Shown: one piece after another, positions 11,131 through 20,014 of the stretch
Numbering within the stretch: position 1 is the stretch's first letter
How the letters are laid out: each line of letters starts with the position of its first letter
Assembly (NCBI GenBank): GCA_900110015.1
Contig: FOCD01000001.1
Location: 806,001 to 870,000 of the forward strand
DNA: 64,000 nt
DNA from: Terribacillus saccharophilus
GTDB taxonomy: Bacteria; Bacillota; Bacilli; Bacillales; Amphibacillaceae
Direction: 5' to 3'
The notes under the pieces: generated by a model
Database searches by the model: none
Told to the model about the DNA's origin: nothing
Seen by the model: only the letters and a program-made list of their open reading frames with translations
Translations under genes and position numbers: made by a program

Positions 11131-11874
11131 TTACTCGCTTACAGCTTCTGTAGCTTCTTCAGCAGCTGGAGCTTCTTGGTCTTCCAATTCTTCACCTTGC
11201 TTGGATTCCAAGATAGCATCAGCCATTTTGGAAGTAAGCAATTTGACAGCGCGGATTGCGTCATCATTTGCAGGGATCACGTAATCGATTTCGTCCGGAT
11301 CACAGTTAGTATCAACGATACCGATGATTGGAATATTCAATTTATGAGCTTCTGCAATAGCGATTCTTTCTTTGCGTGGGTCGATAACGAATAGAGCGTC
11401 AGGGATTCTTTCCATGTCTTTGATACCGCCAAGGAATTTAACAAGACGTTCTTTTTCTTTAAGCAAACCTACTACTTCTTTTTTAGGAAGTACTTCGAAA
11501 GTACCGTCTTCTTCCATGCGTTCGATGGATTTCAAACGGTTGATACGTTTGCGGATTGTCTGGAAGTTAGTAAGCGTACCACCCAACCAACGTTGGTTAA
11601 CAAAGTACTGACCAGAACGGATCGCTTCTTCTTTCACAGATTCCTGTGCTTGTTTCTTCGTACCTACGAAAAGAATAGTACCGCCATCAGCAGCAAGTTC
11701 TTTCACGTAGTTATAAGCTTCGTCGACTTTCTTAACTGTTTTCTGAAGGTCGATGATGTAGATGCCGTTACGCTCAGTGAAGATATATTTCTTCATTTTT
11801 GGGTTCCAACGGCGAGTCTGGTGACCGAAATGAACACCAGCTTCAAGCAATTGTTTCATTGAAATGACTGACAT
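11131..11874 (-). CDS. rpsB: 30S ribosomal protein S2
   Basis: Structural protein of the small ribosomal subunit. The 247-residue product begins [20 protein letters not shown], the conserved S2 N-terminus, and ends in an acidic, alanine-rich tail. The start at 11874 has an ideal TTAGGAGG site; the open frame extends 14 codons further upstream but that stretch is not S2-like. It is the first gene of the rpsB-tsf-pyrH-frr group and has its own promoter upstream. Confidence 0.97.
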   Translation of the reverse strand: MSVISMKQLLEAGVHFGHQTRRWNPKMKKYIFTERNGIYIIDLQKTVKKVDEAYNYVKELAADGGTILFVGTKKQAQESVKEEAIRSGQYFVNQRWLGGTLTNFQTIRKRINRLKSIERMEEDGTFEVLPKKEVVGLLKEKERLVKFLGGIKDMERIPDALFVIDPRKERIAIAEAHKLNIPIIGIVDTNCDPDEIDYVIPANDDAIRAVKLLTSKMADAILESKQGEELEDQEAPAAEEATEAVSE

Positions 11875-11929
11875 AGTGTTTCCTCCTAATGGTTTTTTCT
11901 CCTCCGACTGCTTCATCTTTTATCGGGAA

Positions 11930-11944
11930 CTGACAATCTGTCAG
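11930..11944 (-). promoter_or_regulatory. Hairpin in the rpsB 5' leader
   Basis: CTGACA-GAT-TGTCAG is a perfect 6-bp stem with a 3-nt loop in the untranslated leader of rpsB, flanked by GGGA and TCCC that could extend it. Ribosomal protein leaders often bind their own product; whether S2 binds here is inference only. Confidence 0.35.
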
Positions 11945-11990
11945 CACCTCCCGTAAAAATCGGCAGACGTGTGTATTAACACCAAAAATA

Positions 11991-12019
11991 AATATAGCAC
12001 AGCTATAACCATCAATCAA
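11991..12019 (-). promoter_or_regulatory. Sigma-A promoter for rpsB
   Basis: Minus strand TTGATT, 17-base spacer, TATATT, with TGC directly before the -10 (extended -10). It gives a leader of about 110 nt before the rpsB start codon. Confidence 0.75.
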
Positions 12020-12046
12020 GCATCTTAGACATGTTTTTGTATTTTC

Positions 12047-12517
12047 TCAGCTTTTTCTTTTATTTTCACCATTTTTCTTCATTAAAAGAATCAATTCTAC
12101 TTCCGTCTTCCCCATTCCGAGCTGCTTCGCAATCTCAACAGAAGATAGCCCTTGATCATGGAGCTGCAGCACGCGGCTGAGATTGGACATGGATACTTGA
12201 TCTTCTTCCTCCGCTGGTTGAGGCGGTGTGTAATCAGAAACAGGTTGTGTGTCGTCTTCTATTGCTGGAGAAGGTTGGCTGTTTTTCTCCTCCACGATTT
12301 TTTGCGAGTAGGCTTTTCCGGGCTGAGGTTCTGAATGAAGAAGTCGATCATTCTCTTCTTTCAATTCATTGAGTATCGAGCTGAGCATCGCTTCGTACTC
12401 TTGTTTATCTTTCTGCTGCCGGCTTTCGAGTTGCTGTATGTTTGATTGCAATGCGCGGATAGCGATGAAGGTCAGTACATGAAGGAGCAGACTGGCACAG
12501 ACTAGTAGTGTTATCAT
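12047..12517 (-). CDS. swrB: SwrB-like swarming motility protein (YlxL)
   Basis: Position (last gene of the fla/che operon, right after sigD) and architecture match SwrB, which in B. subtilis promotes flagellar export apparatus assembly and sigma-D-dependent expression. The 156-residue product has one N-terminal membrane helix (residues 1-20), a coiled-coil-like charged middle, a Pro/Gln/Glu-rich linker, and a C-terminal helix-turn-helix-like segment (LSSVEIAKQLGMGKTEVELI). The family is poorly conserved in sequence, so the name rests partly on context. A GAAGG ribosome site precedes the ATG. Confidence 0.75.
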   Translation of the reverse strand: MITLLVCASLLLHVLTFIAIRALQSNIQQLESRQQKDKQEYEAMLSSILNELKEENDRLLHSEPQPGKAYSQKIVEEKNSQPSPAIEDDTQPVSDYTPPQPAEEEDQVSMSNLSRVLQLHDQGLSSVEIAKQLGMGKTEVELILLMKKNGENKRKS

Positions 12518-12553
12518 GGTGAACCTTCTTTCTATATAAATTGGAAATAGCTT

Positions 12554-13330
12554 TCAGCTAGTTGCTGAAAGCTTTGCTAGGGATTCCCGTAATTTGAATA
12601 TGGCGCGTTTGTGAATTTGTGAAATACGTGATGTTGTCAATTCCAGTATGTGTCCAATTTCAGTAAACGTTAATTCTTCCTTATAAAAAAGGCTGACAAC
12701 AAGCTGTTCATGTTCATTCAGCTGCTTAATGCTGTCTGTCAGCTGCAAAACAAGTTCCTTCTGCAGCACTGCATCTTCCGGCTGCGGTGTCTTGAGATCA
12801 GGAAGAACATAGCTTGTATCCTGTTTGTCTTGCTTTGGCCGAGCAGGCTTGTCATCCATGGACAGAACATTAGAGAACAGCGCATCGCATACTGCCTCCT
12901 CTACTTCCTCCCGGCTCAAGCCAGTCTGCTTTGCAATCTCTATGCTGGTCGGTTTCCGTTCCAGTGATTGTTCAAGTTTGCTCGCAGCTGCTTCTATTTT
13001 CTTCACTTTATCACGTACAGTCCGGGGAAGCCAGTCTTCCTTCCGCAGACCGTCCATAATGGCTCCTCTTACTCGGAAGGAAGCATAAGTTTCAAATTTA
13101 AAATCCCGGCTTGGCTCAAACTTTTGTAAAGCATCATACAATCCTGTGTAACCGAAGCTTCTGACATCATCTCTGCTCACACTGGAGGGAAGGTGCGCAG
13201 AGATGCGCTGCGTATGGTAATCGACTACATGCATATACATCCGCATCAATTCATTGGCAGCTTCACTATCTTTTTTGTAAAACCAGCTGTTCCAATACTG
13301 CTGTTCTGTTTCTGATCCATAATTGATCAT
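12554..13330 (-). CDS. sigD: RNA polymerase sigma-D (FliA/WhiG family)
   Basis: Alternative sigma factor for late flagellar, chemotaxis and autolysin genes. The 258-residue product begins MINYGSETEQQYWNSWF. It shows region 2 (RDDVRSFGYTGLYDALQKF, then KFETYASFRVRGAIMDGLR), region 3, and region 4 with a C-terminal HTH (LTFTEIGHILELTTSRISQI). The start at 13330 has a GGAGG site at ideal spacing; an in-frame ATG at 13381 overlaps the cheD stop but gives a non-conserved extension. A gene near the end of the operon is expected to be sensitive to operon length and transcript abundance. Confidence 0.96.
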   Translation of the reverse strand: MINYGSETEQQYWNSWFYKKDSEAANELMRMYMHVVDYHTQRISAHLPSSVSRDDVRSFGYTGLYDALQKFEPSRDFKFETYASFRVRGAIMDGLRKEDWLPRTVRDKVKKIEAAASKLEQSLERKPTSIEIAKQTGLSREEVEEAVCDALFSNVLSMDDKPARPKQDKQDTSYVLPDLKTPQPEDAVLQKELVLQLTDSIKQLNEHEQLVVSLFYKEELTFTEIGHILELTTSRISQIHKRAIFKLRESLAKLSATS

Positions 13331-13380
13331 GAAACTCCCTCCTTTGTTTGCTGTTACGTCATAAGAATGAAGCTGCTCCA

Positions 13381-13875
13381 TTATATGATCGCTTCCTCTT
13401 TGCTTACTGTTTTAATCTTCAAACCACATGTATTTGTATTGAATTCTATCGTACGTCCATTGCTCCCACCGACATCTTTGCTCTCGATGGGGATACGATA
13501 TTCTCGTAGCTTTTGCTCCACTGCTTCTATATTACGCGGACCAATTCGCATTTTCTCGTCACTGGACATGAAGGAGAACATCTGCGCTCCGCCTGCAAGC
13601 TTCGCCTTGAAACGACTCTTGCTTGCACCTCGCCTTAGCAGATTAGCAATCAAATCATCCAAAGCTGTATCTGCATATTTGTTTCGGTTCATCTGTGTCT
13701 GTTTAGCCAGACTAGAGTCAGGCAGCATGACATGTGCCATACCAGCAATTTTCTTTTGCTTATCGTATACAACAACCCCGACACAAGATCCAAGCCCAGC
13801 TGTCCGTAGATGATCTGGATAGGTAGCAATTTTTGCATCGGCAATGCCTACGTGGAAGATTTCAGCTTCAGTCAT
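13381..13875 (-). CDS. cheD: Chemoreceptor glutamine deamidase CheD
   Basis: Deamidates glutamines on chemoreceptors and binds CheC, increasing its CheY-P phosphatase activity. The 164-residue protein has the catalytic Cys31 in TAGLGSCVGVVVYD and His48 in GMAHVMLP, the cysteine-hydrolase pair of the family. Its ATG lies inside the end of cheC (8-base overlap), with the ribosome site GGAG in cheC, so the two partners are translationally coupled. A CheC-CheD-CheV-type adaptation system is typical of Bacilli; cheV is not in the window. Confidence 0.96.
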   Translation of the reverse strand: MTEAEIFHVGIADAKIATYPDHLRTAGLGSCVGVVVYDKQKKIAGMAHVMLPDSSLAKQTQMNRNKYADTALDDLIANLLRRGASKSRFKAKLAGGAQMFSFMSSDEKMRIGPRNIEAVEQKLREYRIPIESKDVGGSNGRTIEFNTNTCGLKIKTVSKEEAII

Positions 13876-14512
13876 CTTCCTCGACTCCTAAAGCACGAAA
13901 TAAATGACCAAAGGCATCTGGATGAAGCAATAGCAGAAATTTCCCCTCAACCATATGCTGCTGCTGATTCGGATCGCTCAGTGCGATGACCGTATCGATG
14001 ACGACGGTATAATCGCTTTCCTCCGCTATCTCGATTAAACCGTTTGCTAAGATGGCACCACCCATATCGACACTGATTTGCGGAACCGATGGCTGCATAT
14101 TTACTTTGGCGAAGTCGCTAATTGCAGATAGATAGCTTCCTGCCAGGATGTTACCCATCTCATGCAGCGCAGAAAGATTTATATCATCATGGGACGTGTT
14201 GGACCATGAAAAGCTCTCATTTCCAGTTATATAATGTACAAATAACTCTGCTTCAGCAGGTTGGAGCAAAAAGAACATATTTCCTGGCGCATCGCCTTGA
14301 ACCCTAAGGTAGATGGCGGCCAGCGGCAGCTCAGCCCCGCCAATAGATTCAATCAGTTCATTAAAGTGACAGATTCGAACTGCTGGCACTTTCATATCGA
14401 TATCTTGGCAGAGCAAAGTAGAAAGCGCCGTAGCTGCATTGCCTGCGCCGATGTTCCCTGCTTCTTTCAATGCATCCAGCTGATCTTCCGTTATATTACG
14501 AAGTTCATACAT
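13868..14512 (-). CDS. cheC: CheY-P phosphatase CheC
   Basis: Dephosphorylates CheY-P and regulates CheD in chemotaxis adaptation. Both internal active-site repeats of the family are visible: ALKEAGNIGAGNAATALS (Glu17, Asn20) and SALHEMGNILAGSYLSAI (Glu119, Asn122). The 214-residue length is normal. The start overlaps the cheW stop in a TAATG junction and lacks a strong ribosome site, which suggests translational coupling to cheW. It is a paralogue of the N-terminal half of FliY in the same operon. Confidence 0.95.
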   Translation of the reverse strand: MYELRNITEDQLDALKEAGNIGAGNAATALSTLLCQDIDMKVPAVRICHFNELIESIGGAELPLAAIYLRVQGDAPGNMFFLLQPAEAELFVHYITGNESFSWSNTSHDDINLSALHEMGNILAGSYLSAISDFAKVNMQPSVPQISVDMGGAILANGLIEIAEESDYTVVIDTVIALSDPNQQQHMVEGKFLLLLHPDAFGHLFRALGVEEDD

Positions 14513-14982
14513 TAGCTTTCGATAGACTTGATTGCTTCGATTTCATGGAATTTCAGAACTTTTCTAAGATCAAGTAAAATGACAAGTCTGTCTTCAAGTT
14601 TTACTACACCATCAATGTAATCGACATTAATCGCACCAATGACTTGCGGCGCTTCTTCGATTTTATCTACTGGAATATCCACAACATCATTCGCTGCATC
14701 TACAATTAAACCCATTGATGTGTCATCCAGATCCACAATGATGATTCTTGTATTTTCATCGACCGGAGTTTCTTCAAGCCCAAGACGGCTTCGCAAATCA
14801 ACGATTGGCGTAACAACTCCGCGCATATTGATAACACCTTTGATAAAGCTCTCTGTATTCGGAACTCTCGTGATATGCTCCATCTTCTCGATAGACCCTA
14901 CTTGTGTTACAGGTACTGCGTATTCTTCGTTTTTTAACTGAAAAACAATTACTTTCACATCTTGTACGATTTCTTCTGCCAT
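14512..14982 (-). CDS. cheW: Chemotaxis coupling protein CheW
   Basis: Links chemoreceptors to the kinase CheA at the cell pole. The 156-residue single CheW domain starts with the typical KVIVFQLKNEEYAVPVTQVG strand pattern and includes INMRGVVTPIVDLRSRLGL, a hallmark of the family. A GGAGGG site precedes the ATG at 14982. It lies between cheA and cheC. Confidence 0.96.
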   Translation of the reverse strand: MAEEIVQDVKVIVFQLKNEEYAVPVTQVGSIEKMEHITRVPNTESFIKGVINMRGVVTPIVDLRSRLGLEETPVDENTRIIIVDLDDTSMGLIVDAANDVVDIPVDKIEEAPQVIGAINVDYIDGVVKLEDRLVILLDLRKVLKFHEIEAIKSIES

Positions 14983-14994
14983 GATGAACCCTCC

Positions 14995-16995
14995 TTATTT
15001 AATTAACGCATTGCTGTCGATAATAAGTGCTACTTGGCCATCTCCTAAAATAGTAGCTCCAGAGATAGCGAAAATTTCAGTTAAGTAATTTCCAAGGGAT
15101 TTAAGGACGATTTCTTGCTGACCAATAAAGCCGTCCACAATTAATCCTGCTGATTTGTCACCTTTTTTAATAATGACCACAGAGTAATAATCTGTTTCTT
15201 CTTTTACTTCCGGTACTTGGAAAACTTCTTTTAAGGATACAAGCGGAACGACTCTGCCCCGGAAATCGATAACTGCTTGATTATGAACATGCATGATATC
15301 CGATTTCGGAATAATTGCTGTCTCAATAATCGAAGATAGCGGAACAGCATATTTCTCATTTTGGATCTCTACAAGCAGGACACTGATAATTGACAATGTC
15401 AGCGGCAATTCAATACTGAATATAGATCCTTTTCCTTCTTCAGAGTTTATTGTTATTGTTCCACCAAGTGATTCGATTGTATTTCTGACAACATCCAACC
15501 CGACTCCACGACCTGAAATGTCTGAAATAGTGTCAGCTGTTGAGAATCCGCTTTGCATAATCAAGCTGAATACTTGGTTGTCATTCATGATTGCTGCTTG
15601 TTCTTTTGTAATAAGACCGTTCTTAATAGCTTTTTCAGTTACTTTCTTCCGGTTGATCCCGGCTCCATCATCGGTAATATCAATAAATACATGATTACCA
15701 GAATGATAAGCTTTCAGTTTGATCGTACCCGTTTCCGGCTTACCTAACTCTCGTCTTACTTCCGGCGTTTCAACACCATGATCCAGACTATTGCGAATTA
15801 GATGTACTAGTGGGTCACCGATTTCGTCTATAACTGTACGATCGAGCTCTGTTTCAGCGCCTTCAATTTGCAGATCGATTTTTTTACCAAGATCTTTCGC
15901 AAGCTGTCGCACCATGCGCGGGAAGCGATTGAACACTTGATCAATTGATACCATTCGCATAGTCAGAACAATACTCTGAAGATCTCCAGAAATTCTCGCC
16001 ATACGCTCGACTGTCTCATGCAGCTCTGGATGTTTTACATCATCAGCAATCTGCTCAAGTCTGCCGCGATCTATGACTAGTTCCTCAAATAAATTCATCA
16101 AAATATCAAGGCGTTCAATATTGACACGAATCGTCTTGTTGCTTTGCTGGGCTTTTTTCTCGATTGTTGTTTCTTCAATCTTTTCTTCATCCACAGAAGC
16201 AGTGACTTCTTCTTGACCTTCATCTTGAACGTGCTTATATGTATCGATGAAGAAGTTTTGGATAGAAACAGCATCGATTTCCGATACTTTAAGAACCTTT
16301 TCCTCGATAACTTCTTTCGGCTCTTGTGTCACAAGTAATACTTCAAATGTCAGATCAAATGCTTCATCTTCAAGCTGAGAGACATCCGGATTACTTTTAA
16401 CAACCTCACCCAAGGACTCGAGCACTTCGAATACCATGTAAACACGTGCAGCCTTCAGCATGCAATCCTCACGCAACGTCACTTTGGTGTAAAAGTTTTG
16501 GAATCCTTTTTCTTCACTTTCTCGCAATACCGCAAGCTCAAATTCATCTAAAATAAGACCTGATGTATCACTGACTGGTTCCTCTGCAACTGCAGCAGCA
16601 GCCTGAAGCGGTGCCTCACCAGACTCAATTGCAGCAAGCTGGCTGACCAATTCACTTACCTCTTTTGTTCCTGCTCCTCCGGATTCAATATCGAGGACCA
16701 TTTCTTCCAGACTATCAACAGCATCAAAAACAATATCCAGTATGTCCGGGTTGATTTTAATCTGATGGTTACGAATTGCATCAAGTACATTTTCCATTTG
16801 ATGCGTCAAATTAGCTAAATCCTGATACCCCATCGTAGCAGACATACCTTTTAGCGTATGAGCAGAACGGAAAATTTCATTCACTACACCGATATCTTCC
16901 GGTTGCTTTTCAAGTTCCAGTAAATTCTGGTTCAAAGCTTGAAGATGTTCTTTACTTTCTTCTATGAATACACCTAAATACTGATCTATTTCCAT
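14995..16995 (-). CDS. cheA: Chemotaxis histidine kinase CheA
   Basis: Receptor-controlled kinase that phosphorylates CheY and CheB. The 666-residue protein has the domains in order: HPt with phospho-acceptor His46 (SAHTLKGMSATMGY), a CheY/CheB-binding domain, a dimerisation helix pair (about residues 285-350), an HATPase domain with HLIRNSLDHGVETP (N box) and DDGAGINRKK and DISGRGVGLDVV (G boxes), and a C-terminal CheW-like domain. A GAGGGGG ribosome site precedes the ATG. It overlaps the cheB end by 10 bases. Confidence 0.97.
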   Translation of the reverse strand: MEIDQYLGVFIEESKEHLQALNQNLLELEKQPEDIGVVNEIFRSAHTLKGMSATMGYQDLANLTHQMENVLDAIRNHQIKINPDILDIVFDAVDSLEEMVLDIESGGAGTKEVSELVSQLAAIESGEAPLQAAAAVAEEPVSDTSGLILDEFELAVLRESEEKGFQNFYTKVTLREDCMLKAARVYMVFEVLESLGEVVKSNPDVSQLEDEAFDLTFEVLLVTQEPKEVIEEKVLKVSEIDAVSIQNFFIDTYKHVQDEGQEEVTASVDEEKIEETTIEKKAQQSNKTIRVNIERLDILMNLFEELVIDRGRLEQIADDVKHPELHETVERMARISGDLQSIVLTMRMVSIDQVFNRFPRMVRQLAKDLGKKIDLQIEGAETELDRTVIDEIGDPLVHLIRNSLDHGVETPEVRRELGKPETGTIKLKAYHSGNHVFIDITDDGAGINRKKVTEKAIKNGLITKEQAAIMNDNQVFSLIMQSGFSTADTISDISGRGVGLDVVRNTIESLGGTITINSEEGKGSIFSIELPLTLSIISVLLVEIQNEKYAVPLSSIIETAIIPKSDIMHVHNQAVIDFRGRVVPLVSLKEVFQVPEVKEETDYYSVVIIKKGDKSAGLIVDGFIGQQEIVLKSLGNYLTEIFAISGATILGDGQVALIIDSNALIK

Positions 16996-18062
16996 TTGTT
17001 AACCCCCTCTAATAGATTGATTCTCTGCTGGATTGCCGAAGCAATTGACTGGACCGCACAAACATGATGCAGCAGACCGGCTTCTGCAGCTGCCCTAGGC
17101 ATTCCATAAACGACACATGATTCTGCCGATTCACCGATGCTGTATACAGATGGCAGCTTGGTCTTCATTTTTTTCAGACCCTCGGTTCCATCTGACCCCA
17201 TGCCTGTCATGATGACTGTACATACATCCACATTAACCAAACTGCTGATTGATTCGAACATTCTGTCTACAGAAGGCCGATGTCCCTTCACAGGGTCTTC
17301 CAATGTCAGTTTGGCGATAAGCCTGCTGTCTGCCTGTACAATCGTCAAATGATGTCCTCCTGGCGCAATATAAACTACGCCATTTCTTAAAGTTTCATTT
17401 TGTTCTGCTTCCTTGACTTTTATTGCACTGAGACTGTCCAGTCTTTCAGCCAGAGACTTCGTGAATCCTACCGGCATATGCTGGACGACAACTACGGGAG
17501 CAGCAAGTGCAGAAGGCAGTTTACCGATAACTTCCTGCAATGCTCTCGGACCTCCTGTCGAAGTACCGATTGCTACCAAATTGCGATCAGCGGAATTCTT
17601 CTCAGGTGCCTTCGCAAAAACCTTTACCGCTGCTGTTTTTACTGGCTCTCTGATTGAAAGACGAGAGGATGCTGCCGCCACTACTTTCACAACCAGTTCA
17701 TCCCGCACTTTATCCAAATCCAACGATATAGAACCAGACGGTTTTGCAATAAAATCAACTGCACCAAGTGACATGGCATGAATGGTCATGTCTGCACCTT
17801 GCTTCGTTAAGCTGGATAGCATGACAACCGGGAGCGGATACTTCTGCATGATTTGCTTCAGCGCGTCCAAACCGTTCATGATTGGCATTTCTACATCCAT
17901 CGTCACTACATCTGGCTTCAACTGGCTGATTTGCTCCAGACCATCTTTACCGTTTCGGGCTGTTCCGATAACTTCCAGCCGATCATCACTGCTTAGTAAA
18001 TCAGAAATAATTTTCCGCATAAAGGCGGAATCATCAACGACCAAAACGCGGATCTTTCCCAT
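16986..18062 (-). CDS. cheB: Chemotaxis response regulator methylesterase CheB
   Basis: Demethylates receptor glutamates when phosphorylated by CheA. The 358-residue protein has an N-terminal receiver domain (VLVVDDSAFMRK, phospho-acceptor Asp56 in VTMDVEMP) and a C-terminal esterase domain with the catalytic triad Ser168 (GTSTGG), His195 (VVQHMP) and Asp291 (GMGSDGTEG). A GGGAGG site precedes the ATG. It overlaps flhG upstream and cheA downstream. Confidence 0.97.
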   Translation of the reverse strand: MGKIRVLVVDDSAFMRKIISDLLSSDDRLEVIGTARNGKDGLEQISQLKPDVVTMDVEMPIMNGLDALKQIMQKYPLPVVMLSSLTKQGADMTIHAMSLGAVDFIAKPSGSISLDLDKVRDELVVKVVAAASSRLSIREPVKTAAVKVFAKAPEKNSADRNLVAIGTSTGGPRALQEVIGKLPSALAAPVVVVQHMPVGFTKSLAERLDSLSAIKVKEAEQNETLRNGVVYIAPGGHHLTIVQADSRLIAKLTLEDPVKGHRPSVDRMFESISSLVNVDVCTVIMTGMGSDGTEGLKKMKTKLPSVYSIGESAESCVVYGMPRAAAEAGLLHHVCAVQSIASAIQQRINLLEGVNKWK

Positions 18063-18918
18063 TGCGAGTTCCTCCCGTCCAAATATCTCTTAATCTGCCT
18101 ATAAATGATGTTCTTTCTTTAGGTGTTGTTTCTTCTACAGGTTTCAGATAGCTGGCTGCGAGCTGCTTTATACTAGTTCTCGCTTTTGAATCCTTTTGAT
18201 TTATGAATGGCTCCTGCATTTTCACCGATTTGGGAACCTGCTTATCTTCAGGCAACATACCCAAAAGCATTATCTCAGTATGAAGGAATGTCCGTATCAC
18301 TTCCTTCATCCGAGCTGCTGTATCATGTCCCTCACGCTTGTCCATTGCCCGATTTACAAGCAGATACATCGGCAAATCAGCACTCCGCTGCTTGATATGT
18401 TTGATAAGGGCATATGCGTCCATCATACTGGTAGGTTCAGTCGTGGTTACAACAATACTCTCATCTGCTGCTAAGATGAACGATGCACTTTCTTCCGTTA
18501 ATCCAGCTCCCATATCAAGGAACACAAAGTCATAGATTTGCTGTGCTCTTTCAAACTCTTTTTGAAAATGCGTGAATCCCGCACCGTCCATATGAAAGAG
18601 TTCATTCATTGCTGCACCTGCAGCAATAAAGTCGAGACCATCAGGTCCTGCTTCCACAATTTGTTCAAGTTTTAAACGGTTCTGAATCATTTCAACAAAA
18701 GAATGCTTCGCCGAAGTACCTAGCAATATTTCAATGTTTCCCATACCTAAATCCAAGTCAATAAGCAGAACTGATTTTCCTAGCTTGCTTAGTGCTAACG
18801 AAAAGTTCAGAGCAAAATTCGATTTACCGACTCCACCTTTCCCGCTGGCAACAGCTATGGTGCGTCCAAGTGACATGCGCTGGACATTTGCTCGAAGTTT
18901 AGCCGCTTGATCATGCAC
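18034..18918 (-). CDS. flhG: Flagellar number regulator, MinD-like ATPase FlhG (YlxH)
   Basis: ParA/MinD-family ATPase that stimulates the FlhF GTPase and controls the number and placement of flagella. The 294-residue protein begins with the DQ-containing N-terminal activator segment (MHDQAAKLRANV), then a deviant Walker A GKGGVGKS at residues 26-33, and has the expected switch aspartates (LLIDLDLGMGN, FLDMGAG). Its start overlaps the flhF stop by 8 bases, consistent with coupled synthesis of the pair. Confidence 0.94.
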   Translation of the reverse strand: MHDQAAKLRANVQRMSLGRTIAVASGKGGVGKSNFALNFSLALSKLGKSVLLIDLDLGMGNIEILLGTSAKHSFVEMIQNRLKLEQIVEAGPDGLDFIAAGAAMNELFHMDGAGFTHFQKEFERAQQIYDFVFLDMGAGLTEESASFILAADESIVVTTTEPTSMMDAYALIKHIKQRSADLPMYLLVNRAMDKREGHDTAARMKEVIRTFLHTEIMLLGMLPEDKQVPKSVKMQEPFINQKDSKARTSIKQLAASYLKPVEETTPKERTSFIGRLRDIWTGGTRNGKDPRFGR

Positions 18919-20014
18919 GAGCTGTCGCCTCCATCACACGTTTAGCCAAGTATGATGCAGATGGAGCAATAATATCATCCGGTACATCCTGGCCGTGGGT
19001 TAGGTAAGCTACACCGATATGCGCTTGCTGAATAAGATTAAGGATACCTCCGTAGCGGCTCGCTTCATCCATTTTTGTGAAAATAAACTGCTTGATTGGC
19101 AAATGCGCAAACTGGTCATATATCTCAGACAGATCACTAGCTCTTGTCGTTATGGACAAAGTCAAATATGTTTCGGCTTCATGCTGCAAGTCAAGCGTGC
19201 GCTCCAGCTCTTTTACATAAGCGGAATCTTTGAAGTTTCTTCCTGCTGTATCGATGAATACCAAATCATAATCTGCAAGCTTCTCTCTTGCAGCTTGGTA
19301 ATCTTCAAGCGAATAAGCAACTTCAAGCGGAACTTCCAATATTTTGGCGTATGTGCGAAGCTGATCGATTGCAGCAATTCTATAAGTGTCAGTCGTAATA
19401 AAAGCAACCCTTTTTTTATCTACTAAAGCACTCTTCGCAGCAAGTTTAGCAATCGTTGTCGTCTTTCCTACTCCGGTCGGACCTACAAGATGTATGAATT
19501 TCTTTTCAAACTGCGCGGGCCTTTGGACCTTTTCGAACCGCTTCACCAAAGTATCGAGCAGCACCTGTTCTACATCTTTACTCGCAGCGTCTTCCAAGAG
19601 GCGTTCCATAAGTCCAGAAGCGATCTGCGGATGGACCTCATTGTGCAGAAGTCGATCATACAGTCCTTGCAATGGCAGTGCATAATGCCTGGTCTGGTTG
19701 GAAAGTGCAGAAGTTAACTCCTTTTTGAGAGCGGCCATCTCGGCTGCGAGATCAGTTTCTGCATTGTTTGTCTCTTTTATTTCAAGAGGCATAGCGTTAG
19801 AGATTGCCGGCTTTCGCTCAATAGGACCGTTACTCTTCGAATCTTGCTGATCCAATGCCGCAATGACTTCAATTCGTTTCTTCTTGAAGAGTCCGAGAAA
19901 TCCGCCGCTTGTCAGTTCTTTTGTTCGAAGGATGACCGCATCCTTACCTAATTCACGTCTAATCTGAATCATTGCCTCGGGCATCGTGGCAGCAGTATAC
20001 TTCTTCATTTTCAT
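18911..20014 (-). CDS. flhF: SRP-like GTPase FlhF
   Basis: Third SRP-family GTPase (with Ffh and FtsY); in flagellated bacteria it marks the site of flagellar assembly. The 367-residue protein has an N-terminal basic domain, a variable linker, then the NG domain with G1 [10 protein letters not shown] at residues 178-187, DTAGR (G3) and TKMDE (G4). The start overlaps the last codon of flhA (ATGA). FlhG downstream is its activator. All three SRP GTPases are encoded within this one window. Confidence 0.95.
   Translation of the reverse strand: MKMKKYTAATMPEAMIQIRRELGKDAVILRTKELTSGGFLGLFKKKRIEVIAALDQQDSKSNGPIERKPAISNAMPLEIKETNNAETDLAAEMAALKKELTSALSNQTRHYALPLQGLYDRLLHNEVHPQIASGLMERLLEDAASKDVEQVLLDTLVKRFEKVQRPAQFEKKFIHLVGPTGVGKTTTIAKLAAKSALVDKKRVAFITTDTYRIAAIDQLRTYAKILEVPLEVAYSLEDYQAAREKLADYDLVFIDTAGRNFKDSAYVKELERTLDLQHEAETYLTLSITTRASDLSEIYDQFAHLPIKQFIFTKMDEASRYGGILNLIQQAHIGVAYLTHGQDVPDDIIAPSASYLAKRVMEATARA

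Noticed and set aside
13331-13381. Longer sigD form starting at the ATG that overlaps the cheD stop
   Set aside because: The extra 17 residues are not sigma-like, and the ATG at 13330 has a near-perfect ribosome site.
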